Shown here piece after piece: positions 1 to 25,289 of a stretch of DNA of 64,000 bases. A program made the translations under genes and the position numbers. The stretch comes from Amoebidium appalachense. Lineage: Eukaryota; Ichthyosporea. The notes under the pieces were generated by a model. It ran no database searches. It was not told where the DNA came from and saw nothing but the letters and a program-made list of their open reading frames with translations. The stretch lies in contig CAVNZM010000009.1 in the NCBI GenBank assembly GCA_963693365.1, forward strand, positions 7,564,001-7,628,000. The letters are read 5' to 3'. The first letter of the stretch is position 1. Each line of letters opens with the position of its first letter.

Positions 1-93
1 CATGAAAAGAAACACATTTGTTGGCACACATACACACTCACACACCTGCACGCACATGTTCATGCGCATACAAGCTCGATACACCACACCACA

Positions 94-168
94 CGCACAC
101 ACACACACACACAAACACACCCGCACACACACACACACACACGTGCGCACGCACACGCACACACACGC

Positions 169-216
<48 letters not shown>

Positions 217-225
217 ACCCACGCA

Positions 226-321
<96 letters not shown>
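94..321. repeat. (CA)n microsatellite before TRF-like exon
   Basis: Nearly uninterrupted CA repeat with a few GC and CCCA interruptions. It runs directly into the acceptor CAG of the first visible exon of the TRF-like gene, so it is the 3' end of an intron that starts left of the window. The long His/Thr and Cys/Val frames through it are translations of the repeat and not genes. Confidence 0.95.
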
Positions 322-7207
<6,886 letters not shown>

Positions 7208-7434
7208 GGGGCAACCCTCCAAATCTTGACGCCACCATCCAATTCGTGAAGCCACTGTATTATGGAAGACTACTTTTTATTCTTTCTATATGATTTTTTG
7301 CGTGCCTGTTATAAAAAAAATATATGTTTAAGCGTCACGCAAAAAATCATATAGAAAGAATAAAAAATAGTCTTCCACAATACAGTGGCTTCACGAATAG
7401 GATGGTGGCTTCAAGATTTGGATGGTTTTGCCCC
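7208..7434. mobile_element. foldback MITE, 227 bp with about 100-bp terminal inverted repeats
   Basis: The left end GGGGCAACCCTCCAAATCTT and right end AAGATTTGGATGGTTTTGCCCC are inverted copies. Similarity continues for about 100 bp on each side (GTGAAGCCACTGTATT, GGAAGACTA, TTTATTCTTTCTATATGATT). The two arms cover nearly the whole element, leaving a short AT-rich loop. TA flanks both ends (7206-7207 and 7435-7436), which fits a Tc1/mariner-type target duplication. It is non-coding and lies about 300 bp upstream of the dynamin pseudogene. It is unrelated in sequence to the MITE at 1572. Confidence 0.8.
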
Positions 7435-8664
7435 TATGTATTATTTTTAATGCTTTGCGTCCTTATTTTTGCTTCATCTGCATAGTTTTAGAAACGTGTG
7501 TACCAGACGTGCGAGACCCAGAATTTTTTTTATCCTCCCATTCCTGATGATGGGAATTTACGCTGCATTGAATAGGCACGTGTTTTACCATGCCCAAGCG
7601 GGTATGTAAGCGCTTGCGACTTCCCAGTACATTCCACTTCAAGTTGGTGGCCCGATAACAATCTCGCGGGCACACAACAACTGATTTCACACTGAATCAT
7701 ACAAGCTGCTATCTTCCCGAGCGCACCATGGCTCCAGTTGCCTCCACGCTTGCACGCGGGGAAGGCTCGTCCACCGATTCTGCCGCGGGAGACAACATCG
7801 CCTCTTTTCTCTCCAACACCCAACTCAACCAACTCTACTGTCTCATTGAGTCCCTCGCTAAGCTGGGTGTCCATTCTCTTCTCCAAATCCCCGAAGTACT
7901 CGCCGTTGGCAACCAGACATCCGGCAAGAGTTCAACTCTCTCTTCCCTGACGGGCCTCAACTTTCCACGCGACACTGGCCTGTGCACGCGGTTCCCCACC
8001 GAGGTGAGACTCCGCCGAACGTCCGGCAGCCCTTCCACCCGTGCATGGGTGCGCAAGGCAGACACAAACGAGGAAATCTCTGTTCCTGTTAACCGAGACG
8101 CTATTGGAGCAACTATCAAGAAAGCCGTGGAGCATCTCTGCACTGCCAACGAGACTATTTCCGAGGGAGTGCTCATTATCGAGGACAACCATCCCAACCA
8201 CATCCCCTTAACTGTTACGGACCTTCCAGGCTACATCCAGTACGATGAAAACGACCCCTCGCTACCAGAGAAGATACGGAAACTGGTTCGGAAGCACATC
8301 TCCAAGCCCTACGCTGTGATCCTGGCCATCTCTCCAGCCACCGAGGACATTATGAACAACATGGTGTTCCGTGAGGCCAAGGAGGTTGACCCTGGGTTCA
8401 GTCGCACGATTGGCGTGCTGACAAAGATCGACATGATGCCGGAGGAGCTGCGCCCGGCAGTGCTGGAAGTGGCATCCAACAAGAAGGTATGCCTTTTTGC
8501 ATGACAGATTTCCGATGTGCACATCTCATCGTTCTATTAGTTAGTATCAATATTGTTGGCATAAAATTATTCAAGCTACTTACATGTGAGATATTACTTA
8601 AGCTTGTGTTGTGGAGAGGCTGTGTTGTGCTGTGTCCCCCCCTCCCCCCTCGAGCCCCCCCCCC

Positions 8665-8715
<51 letters not shown>

Positions 8716-8719
8716 CCCC

Positions 8720-8750
<31 letters not shown>

Positions 8751-8797
8751 CCCGACAGGGTATTTGGTGCATATGGCGACACTACTGAGTATTAAAC

Positions 8798-8868
8798 TAT
8801 GATGGGCTTCTATTTTTATCATGTCAATGAATTATGATGGGCTTCTATTTTATCATGTCAATGATTGT
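8798..8868. repeat. short tandem duplication, 2 units
   Basis: ATGATGGGCTTCTATTTT and TATCATGTCAATGA occur twice in succession (unit about 35 bp, one T different) in intron 1 of dynamin copy 1. Confidence 0.85.
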
Positions 8869-9031
8869 TGAGTTACCGTTGTCAGTGGGTAGACGAAGAA
8901 GCAGAAAGCCAGACATTTTCATAAGATCGACTTACCGTAGGGCCTTTTTTAACTACCCAGGTGAACCTGAAAACGGGTGGCACCTAGTCATCAACAATCC
9001 CCGCCCTGACCGCACCGACAGCAAAACCCAT

Positions 9032-9837
9032 TGTTATGTCCCCGCGGCGAGCAGTCGTATCAATCGATCGATTCAGATCTATTCATATCTATTTGCTTTG
9101 TTTACTTTTCGTCGGTGCCGGTTCATCCAATCAGATGTCGGTACTTGGTGACGAGTGAGCCAATCATAAATGTGGTATATGCGTATCCAATCGAATGATC
9201 GAATACAATTGTAAACGTTTCGGTCACTGTACTTGGAAACGATCTACGGTGGGAATCGCGTGTGTAGGCAGAGTGGTGAGTTCGGTAGAAACTTATGGCC
9301 TCTTCCGTGTTGATTGGAACACATAAACGATACGGCCAGAGAAAACGAATGAGTAACAGGCAGGTTGTGAGTGATTGGAGAACCTCATACTCGACCAGTC
9401 ATGTCGTGGGCATCCAGGCAAAGTCCAGCTGCAGTGAGTGGTCGTTGTAAACCTGCAGCTGCACATGTGAGAGAGACAGCATCCGAAAGGTAACTGGTAA
9501 CCAAAGTGACAAACAGGAAAAGTACTGGTACCTGTCTACTTGGAGTATATTTCGAGGCTGTGTAAGTCATAAGTCATGCAGCAGTAAAGATTATATATGA
9601 GTGTTAGAACCGGCAAGAGACCAAGTAACACACACAGTAATTGCTAGCCCTGTACTAATCTGTAATATGATTGGTCGGCTAGGGAGTTGTGTGATTGGTC
9701 AAGTCACCATGTCCGGGTCGACCACACGTATATATTATAAACGCACGCATCGATCCTCTGAAATCCAGTTCAGAGTGAACCCCGTTTTACTCTTACACAT
9801 ACACTTTACACTGAAGTGTCCGTGAGGATACTTTACA
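9032..9837 (+). mobile_element. solo LTR, 806 bp, TSD CCCAT
   Basis: The intact paralogue reads continuously through AAAACCCACGACCAGTTC. Here the same exon is interrupted after AAAACCCAT by a segment starting TGTTATGTCCCC and ending TACTTTACA, after which CCCATGACCAGTTC resumes. TG...CA ends (TGT/ACA) and a 5-bp direct repeat CCCAT at 9027-9031 and 9838-9842 are diagnostic of an LTR integrated by a retroviral-type integrase. No internal gag/pol region, primer-binding site or second LTR is present, so this is a solo LTR left by LTR-LTR recombination. It carries CCAAT motifs and a TATA-like box, so it may still act as a promoter. Confidence 0.92.
9727..9742 (+). promoter_or_regulatory. TATA-like box inside the solo LTR
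   Basis: CGTATATATTATAAACGC lies about 100 bp before the LTR 3' end, the expected place for the U3/R promoter. Several ATTGG/CCAAT motifs precede it (near 9128, 9160, 9669 and 9693). Any transcript would run in the gene's own direction. Confidence 0.5.
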
Positions 9838-11101
9838 CCCATGACCAGTTCGAAGCCGAAATCCTCTCCAAATTCGAGTGGGGAATGGTGAACGACCGCG
9901 CCAAAACAGTCCCCCGGCTACGCGAACGGATTTCACAACACATTGGTGTGATGGTGCGTGCCATGCTTCCCTCTCTCCAAACAAAAGCCAAAGATATGCT
10001 CGAGGAATTTCGTCGCAAGCGACGCTCGCTCTCGGACGAATTGGATAGCGACGAGAAGCGCAAGGCGTTCATCAACGAAACGGTCCTGAAGTTAAAGGAA
10101 CAGTACGAGGACCAACTGCTTCTAAGGGTCTGCGGTGGTGGAAAACAGTCTGGTGGAGCAGATTAACGGGTTGAAGGATTGGATTCGGGCCAGCATTGAA
10201 GAGAAAACCGAGTATCTGGGGGATGATGATGAGACCATTGAAGATTTGATTTCCGACATCAAGAGGTTCAGGATAAAGCAGGTGGGGTACACGGAAATGC
10301 ATGCAAAAATGGAGTCGTCACTTCCCCCCCCCCCCCCCTCCCCTCTCCCCCTCCCTTATCCACCCACTCAACCGTCCAGCATCTTGCCCCCACCAACCCC
10401 TCCCCTATAGCTCCTATGCTCCGATGCCCTTTCTTCCTTCCTCCTCCCTACCCCCCTCCCTCCCCCCCCCCCCCCCCCCCCCCCCCCCTTTTGTGCCGCT
10501 CCCTCCCCCCAAAAGTAGTACTGATCATCAATAACCTAAACCAACCCATGCATTGGTTGACCGCCATACTTTTCTACCTTCTTCTTGTGCCCTTGCCGCA
10601 CCAAAAAAATTAATTGTTACTGTGTGAAAGAGAAATATTTGCGGCAGAAGGCCTCAATAAAGGATGATGTATACAGCAACTCTGTATTCCAAATGGTAAC
10701 TCCGTTGAAAATAGACACTAACTGTCACAAGCGTACTGACTTAATGGGTGGGGGCGGGGGCAGGTTGAGGGGCTGTACGTCTACCAGGTCTTTGAGGCAC
10801 GTGTGCGCCAGCAGATCCGTGGTTGGTCGGACATCGTTCATAACGTCACACACGCAATCCACGACTTGCACGAGGAGGCCATGCACCGGGTGATGGGGTC
10901 GGGGGACCTCGGGTTGGACCACACGCCTATGCTCAAGGCCAGAATCGGGCAGATAGTGCAGGTGCGTGTGTGTATGTGTGTATTCCAGTCTGAATTTATT
11001 CCAGTCTGATCAGACACGATATTCGTTTATGGATCCTAACGCCAAGGACCACTAATTGGGTGCTGCCGATCAACTTTTTGCCTTTTTTCATTGAATTGGG
11101 G

Positions 11102-11143
<42 letters not shown>

Positions 11144-11737
11144 GAGTTTTCCAAACTGAACAGAAAAAAAAAAAAATTGATTCATAAAGTAATGAACCTC
11201 CTCTCCCCTCCCCCCATCCCCACCCCCGGCTCCTCCCCCCGGCCACCCCCCCTCCCCCGCCCCCCCCCCCCCCTCCCCCTCTCCCCCTTCCCCAAACACC
11301 TTCCCCCCCACACTCCCCCCGCTTCCCCCTCCTGCCCCCCCCCCCCCCCTCCCCGCCCCCACCACCACCACCACCACCACCACACATACACACACACAGG
11401 AAACCATCGATCAGCAATGTGAGCGCCTCGAGCAGAACATACGTCACCACATGACGTTGGAAGACCAACCGGAGACATCCAACCACAAGTTCATGCAAAC
11501 AGTAGTCAAGGACATGCAAACGCCCAGATGACCGCACTGCAAAAGGTCACTAGTTTTTTTGGCATGGAAACTCGGGAAACTTTGTGGATGTGAGTAACTA
11601 GCCTCCCTCCCCCCTCACCCCTTCCCCCCCCCACTCCCCCCCCCCCCCCCCTCCCCCCCCCCCCCCCCCCCCCCCCTTCCCCCCGTCTCTCCCCCTCCGT
11701 GACCCTTCCCTTTTATGCACACACACAACCCCCCCCC

Positions 11738-11771
<34 letters not shown>

Positions 11772-12344
11772 ACCCTCCACCCTCCCGAACAATAATGCCT
11801 ACCGTTCCACCACGGATCTCTTTCCTTGTCAGCATATCCTTCCCCCACCTCCCTCACCCACCCCATCCCCTCTTTCCATTCCCTGAGGCTCCCTTCTCCT
11901 CCCCTGTCCCGCCCCCTTCCCTTTCCACCTCCTCCTCCCCAGCAAAATGGAAAATGGTAGTGCTCAAGTGTGCAACTCCCCCCCCCCCCCCCCCCCTCCC
12001 CCCCGCCTCTCTCAGAGGCTCATGGCCACATGCCCTGGCGCTGCCCTGATTTCTAATCAAAACTCTACCCTGGCTATATCTCTTCCCTGCAAACTGACCA
12101 AAACTAAAACCCTTTCACCTCCTCTTCCTTCACTCCCCATCTCCCCATATTCCGCCCCAAGGGCATGCTCCCTCTCCCATCTTCAGCCACCCCTTACTAC
12201 CCCTTCAAATCTCACGCGCACCCGCATATTCACAAGCTTACATTTTCCCACACAACCCCCCCCTCCCCCCCCCCCCCCCCCCCCCCCTCACCCCAAAACA
12301 CACCCAAGCACTCGCACGCCCACCCAGACATCCCGGCACACACC

Positions 12345-12411
<67 letters not shown>

Positions 12412-13130
12412 CCCCCCCTGCCCCAACTCCCCCCCCTACACACACACACACACCAACACACCCACCCACACCGTGCGCGCGCAAGCTTCCTGCCCCCTTC
12501 CCCCCCCCCCCCCCCCCCCCCCCCTCCCCCCCCTCCCCCTACACACACACACACACACACACCGGCAGCAACTCGCGAATGCAATGGCCCAAGTCAGCAA
12601 TCAAGAGCTACTGGCACGGCAGATTGTGACTGAAAGAAACGAGTACATCCGATTGGCTCACGCACGATTGGTTGACGTCATCGCTATGAATCTCACATAC
12701 TTCGCCATACGGGATTTCCTCGAACAGGTGTGTGTGTGTGGATTGGTGGGTGCATGGGTTCGTGAGTGCGCGCGCGCGCGCCTGTGTGTGTGTGTGTGTG
12801 TGCGTGCGTGTGCGCGTGCGTCTGTGTGCCCACGCATGTGTGTGTGTGTGTGTGTTGTACATGTGTGTGTAAGGTCGTCGCTGTTTTCACTTTGTCATGG
12901 TCTGACCTGGTGTACACGTGTGTACTATTTCTTAGTACCCCCTCCCCCCCTCCCCGCCTTCTTCTCCCCTTCACCCGCCCGCACGCGGGCAAACTCATTT
13001 GTACCCATCCCCACACCACCTCACTCCCTTCTAGGCCACCATGAACGCCATCAAACCTCTTTTAAGCATTTTGCCGGGAACTCGCTTACTGAAGCTTTCC
13101 CAAGCAATTTTTTTCAAACCCATACTGCTG

Positions 13131-13166
<36 letters not shown>

Positions 13167-13629
13167 CGCTGCCCCCCTCTCCCCAGACTCCCCCCCCTTT
13201 CCCCCACCTCCACCTTTTGTCTTGAACACACACAAACATCCGGACAGCTGGAGCATTAGCCTCACCTCACTCACCCTTGTTCTCTCTATATCCCCCTCCC
13301 CCCCTAGGGACCCCCCCCCCCCCCCCCCTCCCTCCCTCCTGCCCCTCCCCACACACACGCACATATTTCCCCTCATAAAATATCCTATCCCTTTTGCCTC
13401 CCCAAGAGTCCCACACTTTTTTCCACCCTCCACCCCCCGTCCACCCCCCCCCCCCCCCCCCCCCCCCCCCCTTCCCGCCCATTCTACCCCTCTAATATCC
13501 TCCCTCCCTCCCCCCTCCCCCAACTTACCCGCGTCGAATTAAAGACCTCCCCCCCCCCGGGGCCCCCTCCCCCCCCCCCCCCCCCCCCCCCTTCCCCCCC
13601 CGGTAAACGACCCCCCCCACCCCCACCCC

Positions 13630-13699
<70 letters not shown>

Positions 13700-14308
13700 A
13701 ACACACAGCTACCCAAGAAGTTGCTTCAAGTGACCGACAGTGAGATCGAGTCTCTTGTTGCCGAGGACCCAGACGTCAAGAGAGAGAGAGAGGACTTGGA
13801 CAGCAAACTGGCTCGGATGAGAGAGGCTGTGAAAGAGTTGAACGGGCTTGCAATGTCTGGAGGGAGTGTTAGTCATAACCAACCCAAGTATCACCACCCG
13901 GGAGCGAAGTCTAAGAACACTATCCCTGGCTGTCAAATGAATGCACTGCAACCCAGCCCACGAGCACCACACAGCCCGTCGGTATCGGTTCAAGATAGCA
14001 ATAGGCCTCCTACCAACCAAACACCGACTACTTCGGCGATTACTGTAACACAGGGACCACCCAAAGACAAACAAGTCGACGTCAGCGTAACCCCGGCCGC
14101 GGTGCAAAGCAACAATCGCAGCCCAACTCCACCTCCGATTCTGGACGCGCCCTCGCAAAAACCCCGTGATTCCAACTCTGCAGCTGAGGTTATAGCTAGT
14201 GGATCCGGGAGACAGCTTCATCAGGACTGTGACCAAGTCATCCCCGTCCAAACAGTACGGGCAGAAAACGGCCAATCACCCACCGACTTTCACTTCGATC
14301 TCTTAGCT

Positions 14309-15349
14309 GTCACGTCAACTTTTTTTCCTGATTCTTCACCATGGCAGGTATATAAAGGCTTTCGCTTCTTCTATTTGTGGTGGGAGGGAGTCCCCCTCAG
14401 GGGAACGTGACTGCAGCGTGTGTGTGGTGTGGCCTGGTGTATTCCTACTGCTGTGAGAGTGTGGGGGCATCTCCCTTTCGCGGAGTTTCTCGCTGGAGAA
14501 GTGGTTTCTTCAACGCCTGGTGGTCCACTGCAACCTATGGTAACTTCTACACGCTGTCTACGCTTCTACGCGACCTATTGGCGGTGGGCTGCTGCAACTT
14601 CTTCAGCTACTTCTGCGCTGCGTGAGTGGAGGGGCGGCTACTTGGTCGTCGAGGAGCTTTCCAAGTGACTGCCAGTCCTTAGCCTCCAGTCGTATGGCAA
14701 TGACCGGGTTTGCTTGCATGCATTCTGTAGTTGTGTTTTTCTGTGTGTCCTGCCACAACTAGGCCACCTTATCAGCGAGCTAGATGCAGTTTCTCCGGGT
14801 TATCTAGGGGCCGGGCCCGTTGGGATTGTTTTTTAGCTCAGATTTGGTCTGCATTGCTCTTTTAGAGGCTGACTTGCTTGCTGTGCCTCGGTAGGTTTTG
14901 AGGGGGGCCTGTTGGGAAGGAGCAGTAATGATGTCTTCTTGCGGAGTGTGGTCTGGTCAACATCGATGCATTATATGACTAGTTGGAGCAAACTAGTTTC
15001 ACGCATACACGTACACTTAAGGTTTTGCCTGCTGGTGTCCTTTGTCACTTGTCGCTTTATTTTTATTTCGTAGCTTTTTCAGTTCTATTGGTGGTTATGT
15101 AGCCTGTGGCTGCACGTTGCCTTCATCAACGGATCAATAAACTTGAGTCAAAAGAAGAAAAAAAATTACTCTCCCGCTGTAGTGGCTGCACCGCAAAAAA
15201 CCCACCGGGCTGCAATTGCGAGCAACACCTCTCACCCCCAGGAGTGGATCAGCCAGGGTCAGGCCTTCTCCATCAAAGGAAATTGCCGCTACCCCACTAT
15301 CAACATTAACGGCAAACCAGCACGCACGGGTCTTTCGAGACACCGTTAG
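14309..15349 (+). other. unresolved segment after dynamin copy 1; possible second solo LTR
   Basis: The open frame of the last dynamin exon enters sequence with GTATATAAAGGC at 14349. About 780 bp later comes AATAAACTTGAGTC (15136) and a short A-rich stretch. A protein-like frame then resumes, 15206-15349 (NTSHPQEWISQGQAFSIKG, stop at 15347). TATA box, polyadenylation signal and a TGTCACG start at 14309 suggest another LTR inside the C-terminal exon, but I found no target duplication and cannot fix the right edge. It could equally be the gene's own 3' untranslated region followed by an unrelated frame. Confidence 0.35.
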
Positions 15350-15509
15350 TGCCAAGTTTACTCTTCCCGTGTGAATAAGTGAGTTTTTTCTTTGTCAAAA
15401 GTATCATATGGAAATCTTATAGAACACTCCGTCTCCATCTTGAACGACCAGAGAGGCGTGGTGGAGGGTGCGGAGGGGGAGGGGGGGGGGAGGGGGGGGG
15501 GGAGGGGTG

Positions 15510-15551
<42 letters not shown>

Positions 15552-16524
15552 GGGGAGGGAAGAGGGGGGGGGGGGGGGGGGGAGGGGGAGGCCTAGGGGG
15601 AAAGGGGGGCCGGGGGGGAGGAGGGGAGGATGGGGATGTAAGTGCAGTGCTAGTGAAGGTTGCTTGAGCCATCATGATGTTGTGCACAGTATTTACAAAG
15701 TCCGAGTGGTGGTGTTTTTTCTATATACATAACAATTGATCGCATATGTATATGCCATTCGTATGTACTAGAACCTCTCCGGCCCGGATCGATACCAACG
15801 ATATCCCCCTCTGTATGCACGAGAAAAAATTGTTTGATTGTTTTTGAATTCCAAAACGATTGAACCACTTGTGACTGCAATCGATGTTACCAGCGATTTA
15901 GAAGTGGTACAAGTAAACTGCCAGATATGTATGTCGGTTGAATTTTCGTATTAATTGGTATATCTTCGAGTTGGATATCCGGTGAAGCTATATAAATCAT
16001 AATACTATTTCGTTGTCTCCATGCCAAGTGTAATATATGTACATTCTTAGTGCTCTCTGTCTACTGTAACATACTATATTCATCACAAACGATTAAGATA
16101 CACTGGTGAATCAGAATCTACATGAAAAGCCGTCATCCCCAATACGTCAGGAACAAAACTAAACTATCTCTGATCACGGACTTTGTGAATACACTATGTG
16201 TGATAGGGTAGGTGCGCATGCACATATGAATCACCCCATGACATTGTACATCGGTGTAAAGGTAACCCACTTCAAGGAAAAACACGAAGTTTCTCCTGAA
16301 TCTTATACCCCCCCCCCCCCCCCCCTCCCCCTCCCCCCCCCCCCCCCCCCCCCCCTGCACGCCCTTCCCTGGGTCCAGATCATATCAAAAATCATAGATC
16401 TTTGAGAGGATTGGATATGTGTTCACTGACTGCACACGTTGTCTGCTATCTTAAACTAACAAAGGACTTTCCCCATTCCCCCATTCTTGTGGCTACTACA
16501 GGGACTGAATTGCATAAACATCTG

Positions 16525-16559
<35 letters not shown>

Positions 16560-16677
16560 TTCCCCCTTCCTCCTCTGCCAAGCCCCCCTTTCCTCCTGGC
16601 GCCCATTCTTCCCGACTTCCCCCTCCGCCCCTCCCTTATATGGGATGAGCATTATATGATAGGAAGATGGGGACCGC

Positions 16678-16713
<36 letters not shown>

Positions 16714-17445
16714 AGCTTTCCTATCTTCGAGCCCAACACTCCCTGCTGCATACAGACGTGCATTTTCAAAGCCAAACAAGGTTTTGTTGTTTACGTTCTG
16801 TTCCCCCAGGTCCGGCCTGTGCAAGAACAGAAAATACGCTTGAATCCATTCGAATTGTTAACATATCATACTTAGCTTCTATAAGGCACGGGCTCAAAAG
16901 CCCAACATAATCGCAGGCACAAAGTTCAGAGAACTGTACAGAAACCATTCGAAATACACATCAGTCAACTGAGAAAACTTACTCGATCTCGTGTGGGCAA
17001 AGAAAAAAAACCCCTACCTACGTCTACTCTTGCGGATATAAGACGGGGACGCAAGCGGTAAATGGTAAAGCAATATGAACGAAGATAATTCGTAAACTAA
17101 CCACAAGGAGAAACACAGGTTTAAATACACGGAACATATTTCCCCCTAGATTCCAGCAAATCAGATCGTTCCAAACATGCTCATTAGAAGCTTTGGGATA
17201 TGATTGGCATGCAAAGAACTTTCTTGCAAATCGCCATACATCACACAGATAAACTACACATCATTGGTTGGTCAGAACGGTCTAATCGGATCACCCATAC
17301 ATGTAAACTGTTCGAATCCAACAATTACCTGCCACACAGCTATGTGAAAAAGCAACGACGAAACACGTCCAAAGTACTCGTACACAAATCCTTCATGCAA
17401 CATTTTCATTCGACTCTACGATGTAGTCACCAGGGGAAGTCCCTT
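15350..17445. other. intergenic, no gene recognised
   Basis: Between dynamin copy 1 and the 3' end of CDK7. It contains G-rich tracts at 15478-15625 and C-runs at 16309-16355, 16528-16560 and 16681-16713. The remainder is unique AT-richer sequence with no exon-like frame that I can support on either strand. Confidence 0.6.
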
Positions 17446-24145
<6,700 letters not shown>

Positions 24146-25062
24146 GGGGGGTTCCTGGACTTCCCCATCTGTGGCCGAGCAAGCAGGTGAGCACAAGCGC
24201 ATGTTTGTAGAAACATGGAAATTCTCTAACTTTGGGCTTTCTTGGCGCACTATCCCCGAATACTGTGCTTCATTAACTTTTCTTTAATCCAGTTGGTGAA
24301 GTGTGTGTTCTAGAGAGAAGGGATGCATACTACTGTTGCCGTTCGCTGCTCCATTTGCTGCGCCGTTGGCCGCGCGCCGACCCGCCTCCTCCCAGTCCAT
24401 TTTTAGTGAAGCCCGTTATGAACCCAAGCAAGAGAAGGCCTGCTCCCTTAAGTTGGGAACGTCCCTTGGGTGAGATGCTACGTATAGTTTGGCTGTAGGT
24501 GTTGTCTATTTGGACCTTTAGGTGGGTATGCGCGAGGAATACAGTAGTATTATAAAGCTGTGAAAAAAGGTATAAACGTGAAAACCCGTATAAACGTAAG
24601 CAGAAAAGTCGCAGATTCTTAAAAAAAAACATCACTTTCCAAACCCCAAAAACTTCTCTGTTTACACTGGCCCAGACTGACTGGACTGGGCCATGCGTGC
24701 TTCCGCAAAATGATTGCGTAACCTTTCCAGGTGTAACGTGAGGTACTTACTAACCGTGAGCCTCCTCCGAGATCTGGTCAGCCGGACTAATAGGTAAATT
24801 TTTTTTTTTAAAAAGGCCTTTCCTTTTACTACTTTATTTTATCTAGTGTAAATTATTGTATGTAAAGTAAAATACTACGTGTTTGCATGTCAAGTGTCCT
24901 ATGTACTTCCCTCTGTTGATACACGCACTTGCCTTTTTACTTTTTCAAGTTTACAAAGGGTGGATGGTAGCTCATGCTCCGGAGCATATATGTTGCCGTT
25001 TTTGGCATCAGTGATAACAGAAACAATACTGACAGTGTGGCTCTCTCTCTCTCTCTCTCTCC

Positions 25063-25155
<93 letters not shown>

Positions 25156-25215
25156 GTGTGTGTGTGTGCGTCAGTGGCATCATGGTGTGTGCATGTGTGT
25201 GATTAGAGGGGGGAA

Positions 25216-25258
<43 letters not shown>

Positions 25259-25289
25259 AGATGGGGGGGGGGGGGGGGGGGGGGGATGA
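24146..25289. other. intergenic region upstream of CDK7
   Basis: No gene recognised. It would hold the CDK7 promoter; a divergent partner gene is not visible. It contains (CT)n at 25040-25098, (GT)n to 25154 and G-runs to 25285, which abut the C-rich 3' end of the LINE fragment. Confidence 0.6.

Larger units (their letters stand above)
7728..14308 (+). pseudogene. Mx-like dynamin GTPase, copy 1 (disrupted)
   Basis: Exons match the intact paralogue on the other strand: 7728-8486, 8961-10281 (contains a solo LTR), 10764-10961, 11400-11589, 12569-12727, and 13709 onward. The first exon, from ATG in CACCATGG, is intact. It has P-loop GNQTSGKSS, switch region CTRFP, DLPG, and TKID: a complete GTPase domain of the classical dynamin/Mx type, which would act in membrane scission or fusion. 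Breaks: an 806-bp LTR with target duplication splits exon 2 at KTH|DQF; an extra base near 10122 shifts the frame; exon 4 has lost two single bases (190 nt against 192). The last exon runs on in an open Pro/Ser/Asn-rich frame for about 150 codons beyond where copy 2 stops. Transcription of the intact first exon could still yield a truncated GTPase. Confidence 0.87.

Noticed and set aside
13036-13115. Extra dynamin exon (ATMNAIKPLLSILPGTRLL)
   Set aside because: Exon 5 joins exon 6 in phase in both copies and matches the effector domain without it; no matching piece was seen in copy 2 and there is no donor.
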